Below, in pieces: positions 60,971 through 64,000 of a stretch of DNA of 64,000 nucleotides (position 1 is the stretch's first letter; every line of letters begins with the position of its first letter). The notes beneath the pieces were generated by a model. That model made no database searches. It saw nothing but the letters and a program-made list of their open reading frames with translations, and was not told the DNA's origin. Location of the stretch: the NCBI GenBank assembly GCA_039944855.1, contig JBDUXZ010000031.1, positions 1 to 64,000 of the forward strand, read 5' to 3'. The stretch comes from Rhodothermales bacterium (lineage in GTDB: Bacteria; Bacteroidota; Rhodothermia; Rhodothermales; JANQRZ01). The position numbers and the translations under genes are program-made.

Positions 60971-61275
60971 TGGAACTCACCCTCAACTGGTACCTCTCGC
61001 TCTCGGCCGTGCTGTTCGTGATCGGCGTGCTCGGGGTGCTCCTCCGGCGCAACGCGATCGTGATCTTCCTCTCGATCGAGCTCATGCTCAACGCGGTGAA
61101 CCTCACGCTCGTCGCCTTCGCCCAGAGCTTCGCGGACGTGGACGGGCTGATCCTGGTGTTCTTCGTGATGAGCGTGGCCGCGGCCGAGGCCGCCGTCGGG
61201 CTCGCCATCGTGATCGCGCTCTTCCGCAACAAGACGACCGTGAACGTCAACGAGATCAACCTCTTTCGCGGCTAG
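60970..61275 (+). CDS. nuoK: NADH-quinone oxidoreductase subunit K
   Basis: The 101-residue membrane subunit has three helices: [42 protein letters not shown] with the conserved glutamate and asparagine, and [28 protein letters not shown] with the second conserved glutamate. Both carboxylates for proton transfer are present. The start is GTG (MELTLNWYL), read into the right arm of the gap repeat. It is in the usual J-K-L order. Confidence 0.93.
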   Translation: MELTLNWYLSLSAVLFVIGVLGVLLRRNAIVIFLSIELMLNAVNLTLVAFAQSFADVDGLILVFFVMSVAAAEAAVGLAIVIALFRNKTTVNVNEINLFRG

Positions 61276-61294
61276 CGCCGCGAGTCATTTGTCC

Positions 61295-61342
61295 GTAGTC
61301 ATTTGTCCGTTGCTATACCGCGGACCACGGACAACGGACTAC
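61295..61342. repeat. Inverted repeat in the nuoK-nuoL gap
   Basis: The 15 bases at 61295-61309 and their inverse at 61328-61342 match at 13 positions (GTAGTC--TTGTCCG type). The word GTCATTTGTCCGT is tandemly doubled in the left arm. Another gap with the same build. Confidence 0.55.
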
Positions 61343-61353
61343 TGACCAACAGC

Positions 61354-63432
61354 ATGGAAACTTCCGTACGGCTCATCCTCCTCCTGCCGCTCTTCGGCGC
61401 GGCCCTCATCGGGCTGATGGGGCTCTTCGCCCCGGCCTTCCGGAAGCAGGAGAAGCTCATCGGGATCATCGGGACGGCGGCCGTGGCGATCCCGTTCGTG
61501 CTCACCGTCATGCTGTTCCTCGGGCAGCACGGCGGGTTCGAGGTCGTCCGGACGTACACGTGGATGGTGGCGGGCGACCTCTCGCTCGCGTTCGACTACC
61601 GGATCGACGCGCTCTCGCTCCTGATGACGCTGATCGTGACGGGCATCGGCGCGCTGATCCACCTGTACTCGATCGGGTACATGCACGGCGATGACGGGTT
61701 CTGGCGCTTCTTCGCGTACCTGAACCTGTTCATCTTCGCGATGCTCAACCTCGTGCTCGCGGAGAACCTCGTCGTCCTCTTCCTCGGGTGGGAGGGCGTC
61801 GGGCTGTGCTCGTACCTCCTCATCGGGTTCTGGTACACCGACCTCAAGAACTCGGCGGCGGCGAACAAGGCGTTCATCGTCAACCGCATCGGCGACTTCG
61901 CCTTCCTCCTCGGGATGTTCGTGCTCTACAAGGCGATGGTAGGCGCGGGCGTGACGCCGTTCGGGCTCGACTTCACGACGATCTTCGAGAACATGGACGT
62001 GCTGACGGCGGGGACGGCCTCCGTCATCGTCCTCCTCATGTTCATCGGGGCAACGGGCAAGAGCGCGCAGATCCCGCTCTTCGTGTGGCTCCCCGACGCC
62101 ATGGCCGGCCCGACGCCGGTGTCGGCGCTGATCCACGCGGCGACGATGGTGACGAGCGGGCTCTACCTCCTGGCCCGCCTCAGCCCGGTCGTGCTCGAAG
62201 CGCCCGGCGTGATGATCCTCATCGCTTTCGTCGGCGCGATCACGGCGATCATGGCGGCGACGATCGCGATCACGCAGAACGACATCAAGAAGGTCCTCGC
62301 GTACTCGACCGTCTCGCAGCTCGGCTACATGTTCGTCGCGGCGGGCGTCGGCGCGTTCTTCGTCGCGATCTTCCACGTGATGACGCACGCCTTCTTCAAG
62401 GCCTGTCTCTTCCTCGGCTCCGGCTCGGTGATCCACGCGATGCACCACGTCGAGCACGAACTCGAGCACAAGGGCGTGATCCCGAAGCACCACGGCGACC
62501 ACGACACCCCGCTCGACTCGGAGAAGCACCAGGACCCGCTCCGCAACAACCCGCTGCCGTACGACGGGCCGTTCGACGCGCAGGACATGCGGACGATGGG
62601 CGGCCTCCGCAAGCACATGCCGATCACGGCGATCACCTTCCTCATCTCTACCGCCGCCATTGCTGGTTTCCCTTTTCTCTCTGGGTTCTTCTCGAAGGAC
62701 GAGATCCTGTTCAAGGCGTTCGAACTGGGCTACGACGGCGCGTTCTGGGCGTACATCGTATGGGGCATCGGGATCGTGACGGCGCTCCTGACGGCCGTGT
62801 ACATGACGCGGGCGTACGTGCTTACGTTCGAGGGCCGCGAGCGCTGGCCCGACGCCGTGGACACGAAGCCGCACGAGAGCCCATGGACGATGACGGTCCC
62901 GCTCGTCGTACTCGCTTTCTTCGCCGCGATCGCTGGGTTCTTTGGGCTGCCGGCCGTGCTCGGCGAGAGCTGGATCCACCACTACCTCGGCGCGGCGTAC
63001 GGCGGGCCGGTGGCCGAAGCGGAGACCGTGCACCACGTCTCGCACGCCATCGAGTGGGGGCTGCTCGGGCTCGGTGGCCTGATAGCCATCGTCGGCATGG
63101 GCTTCGCGTGGCTGAACTATAAAACGAGCGGGGTGCAGACGGACAACACGGTCCGCCGCAAGCTCGGCGCGGTCTACACCCTCCTCGCGAACAAGTACTA
63201 CGTCGACGAGGCCTACGACGCGACCATCGTCCGCCCGATCACCGAGGGCTCGCGCCGCGGCCTCGCCCCGTTCGATGCGAAGGTCGTGGACGGCGCGGTG
63301 AACGGCACCGCGAGCCTCGTCCGCCGCCTCAGCGGGTGGGGACGTGGGATGCAGACCGGCGTCGTGCAGAACTACGCCCTCGCCCTCGTGCTCGGCGTCG
63401 TCGTCGTCGTCGCCCTCATGATCTTCGTTTAG
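61354..63432 (+). CDS. nuoL: NADH-quinone oxidoreductase subunit L
   Basis: The 692-residue antiporter-like subunit has the expected many helices and motifs: YMHGDDGFWRFFAYLNLFIFAML, LGWEGVGLCSYLLIGFW (conserved glutamate), IPLFVWLPDAMAGPTPVSALIHAATMV (conserved lysine-to-histidine path), KKVLAYSTVSQLGYM and HAFFKACLFLGSGSVIHAMH, then a charged loop (HKGVIPKHHGDHDTPLDSEKHQ) before the last helices and the long lateral helix. The ATG at 61354 starts METSVRLILLLPL. It lies between K and M in normal order. Confidence 0.94.
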   Translation: METSVRLILLLPLFGAALIGLMGLFAPAFRKQEKLIGIIGTAAVAIPFVLTVMLFLGQHGGFEVVRTYTWMVAGDLSLAFDYRIDALSLLMTLIVTGIGALIHLYSIGYMHGDDGFWRFFAYLNLFIFAMLNLVLAENLVVLFLGWEGVGLCSYLLIGFWYTDLKNSAAANKAFIVNRIGDFAFLLGMFVLYKAMVGAGVTPFGLDFTTIFENMDVLTAGTASVIVLLMFIGATGKSAQIPLFVWLPDAMAGPTPVSALIHAATMVTSGLYLLARLSPVVLEAPGVMILIAFVGAITAIMAATIAITQNDIKKVLAYSTVSQLGYMFVAAGVGAFFVAIFHVMTHAFFKACLFLGSGSVIHAMHHVEHELEHKGVIPKHHGDHDTPLDSEKHQDPLRNNPLPYDGPFDAQDMRTMGGLRKHMPITAITFLISTAAIAGFPFLSGFFSKDEILFKAFELGYDGAFWAYIVWGIGIVTALLTAVYMTRAYVLTFEGRERWPDAVDTKPHESPWTMTVPLVVLAFFAAIAGFFGLPAVLGESWIHHYLGAAYGGPVAEAETVHHVSHAIEWGLLGLGGLIAIVGMGFAWLNYKTSGVQTDNTVRRKLGAVYTLLANKYYVDEAYDATIVRPITEGSRRGLAPFDAKVVDGAVNGTASLVRRLSGWGRGMQTGVVQNYALALVLGVVVVVALMIFV

Positions 63433-63455
63433 ACGCAGCGCCATTTTTGTAGTAC

Positions 63456-63475
63456 GGGCGCAGCGTGCTGCGCCC
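63456..63475. repeat. Palindrome GGGCGCAGC/GCTGCGCCC in the nuoL-nuoM gap
   Basis: Nine-base arms around GT, flanked by GTA on the left and CCTAC on the right. It shares the GCAGCGTGCTGC core with the degenerate element at 12987-13006. Confidence 0.65.
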
Positions 63476-63491
63476 CTACCCACCGCCCAAC

Positions 63492-64000
63492 ATGGACCTT
63501 CTCGCTGGCCTCTCGCACCTCGTCTCGTGGGTGATCTTCCTGCCCGCGCTCGGCGCGCTCGTCACCCTTCTCATGCCGAGCGACGGGGCCGTGCGCTGGG
63601 CCGCGCTCGGCACGACGCTCGTGACGTTCGTCGTCTCGCTCGGGCTGTGGTTCGGGTTCGACCCGGCGGTCTCGACGGGAGAGGGGCCGCAGCTCGTCGA
63701 GCAGACGTTGAACTGGTTCCCCGGTGTCGATATCACCTACTTCGTCGGCGTGGACGGGCTGAACCTGCTGCTGTTGCTCCTGACGACACTGCTCGGGCCG
63801 ATCATCGTGCTCTCGTCGTGGACCTACATCGGCAAGCACGTCAAGGGGTACTTCGCGCTCCTGCTGATCCTCGAGACCGGCGTGCTCGGCGTGTTCGCCT
63901 CGTTCGACCTCTTCCTGTTCTACATCTTCTTCGAGCTGACGCTGATCCCGATGTACTTCATCATCGGCATCTGGGGTGGCGAGAACCGGGTCTACGCCGC
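63492..64000 (+). CDS. nuoM: NADH-quinone oxidoreductase subunit M, 5' part
   Basis: The window ends inside the gene; 169 full codons are present. They encode MDLLAGLSHLVSWVIFLPALG, several hydrophobic helices, VGVDGLNLLLLLLTTLLGPII, and FYIFFELTLIPMYFIIGIWGG, the most conserved NuoM helix with the essential glutamate. The ATG is 59 bases after the nuoL stop, after a palindrome. The order J-K-L-M is the standard complex I order; nuoN would be expected next. Confidence 0.9.
   Translation, partial: MDLLAGLSHLVSWVIFLPALGALVTLLMPSDGAVRWAALGTTLVTFVVSLGLWFGFDPAVSTGEGPQLVEQTLNWFPGVDITYFVGVDGLNLLLLLLTTLLGPIIVLSSWTYIGKHVKGYFALLLILETGVLGVFASFDLFLFYIFFELTLIPMYFIIGIWGGENRVYA

Overview
The window is about 64 kb of GC-rich bacterial chromosome. 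The gene content points to the Bacteroidota/Rhodothermota side of the tree, most plausibly a Rhodothermota relative such as the Rubricoccaceae. The evidence is four secreted proteins with type IX secretion (Por) C-terminal sorting domains, a DUF4783 protein, promoter-like sequences of the TTTG-N20-TAnnTTTG type, a CheY-less NtrY-like kinase and an LDH-like malate dehydrogenase. The taxonomic call is an inference from family content; no rRNA gene is present.

Layout. 1-2600 is an accessory islet with visibly lower GC: the end of an IS5-family element, a serine/threonine kinase that has lost its N-lobe, an unrecognised 430-residue protein, and a convergent PD-(D/E)XK nuclease-like protein with an inserted winged helix. 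2670-11456 is a minus-strand tetR-tolC-MFP-RND efflux operon ending in a translationally coupled metallo-beta-lactamase-fold hydrolase; a perfect palindrome precedes tetR. 11727-21298 is a nucleotide-sugar region: manC, then ugd-uxs-rmlA-rmlC-rmlD on the plus strand, then wbpD-wbpE-wbpB-like genes on the minus strand. 21413-25100 holds a 44-residue membrane microprotein, DUF2164, a TPR protein, a LOG-family protein and an OmpA lipoprotein. 25096-36827 carries a nucleotidyltransferase, mutS2, a DUF4783 protein, a giant NtrY-like histidine kinase and the Trk potassium uptake pair. 36876-44336 holds a small nuclease-like protein, a hexapeptide acetyltransferase lacking its catalytic histidine, two tandem type IX cargo paralogues, malate dehydrogenase, alkaline phosphatase and a DnaQ-UvrC fusion. 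44356-51687 is a RDD / SpoIIM / DUF4129 / DUF4350 / MoxR / DUF58 membrane cluster. 51852-60151 carries a PlsC-like acyltransferase, a secreted esterase, a HAD-deaminase fusion, a secreted M4 metalloprotease and an exopolyphosphatase. 60384-64000 is nuoJ-nuoK-nuoL and the start of nuoM.

Working together. The sugar genes would make GDP-mannose, UDP-glucuronate, UDP-xylose and a 3-acetamido sugar, and three of the four dTDP-rhamnose enzymes (RmlB is absent here), all precursors for surface polysaccharide. The efflux operon and the Trk, Nuo and MoxR/DUF58 clusters are envelope functions. A striking background feature is the number of intergenic palindromes: at least five gaps carry long inverted repeats with unrelated sequences but a common build, and others share a GCAGC(A/G)TGCTGC or GGGGCGACC core.
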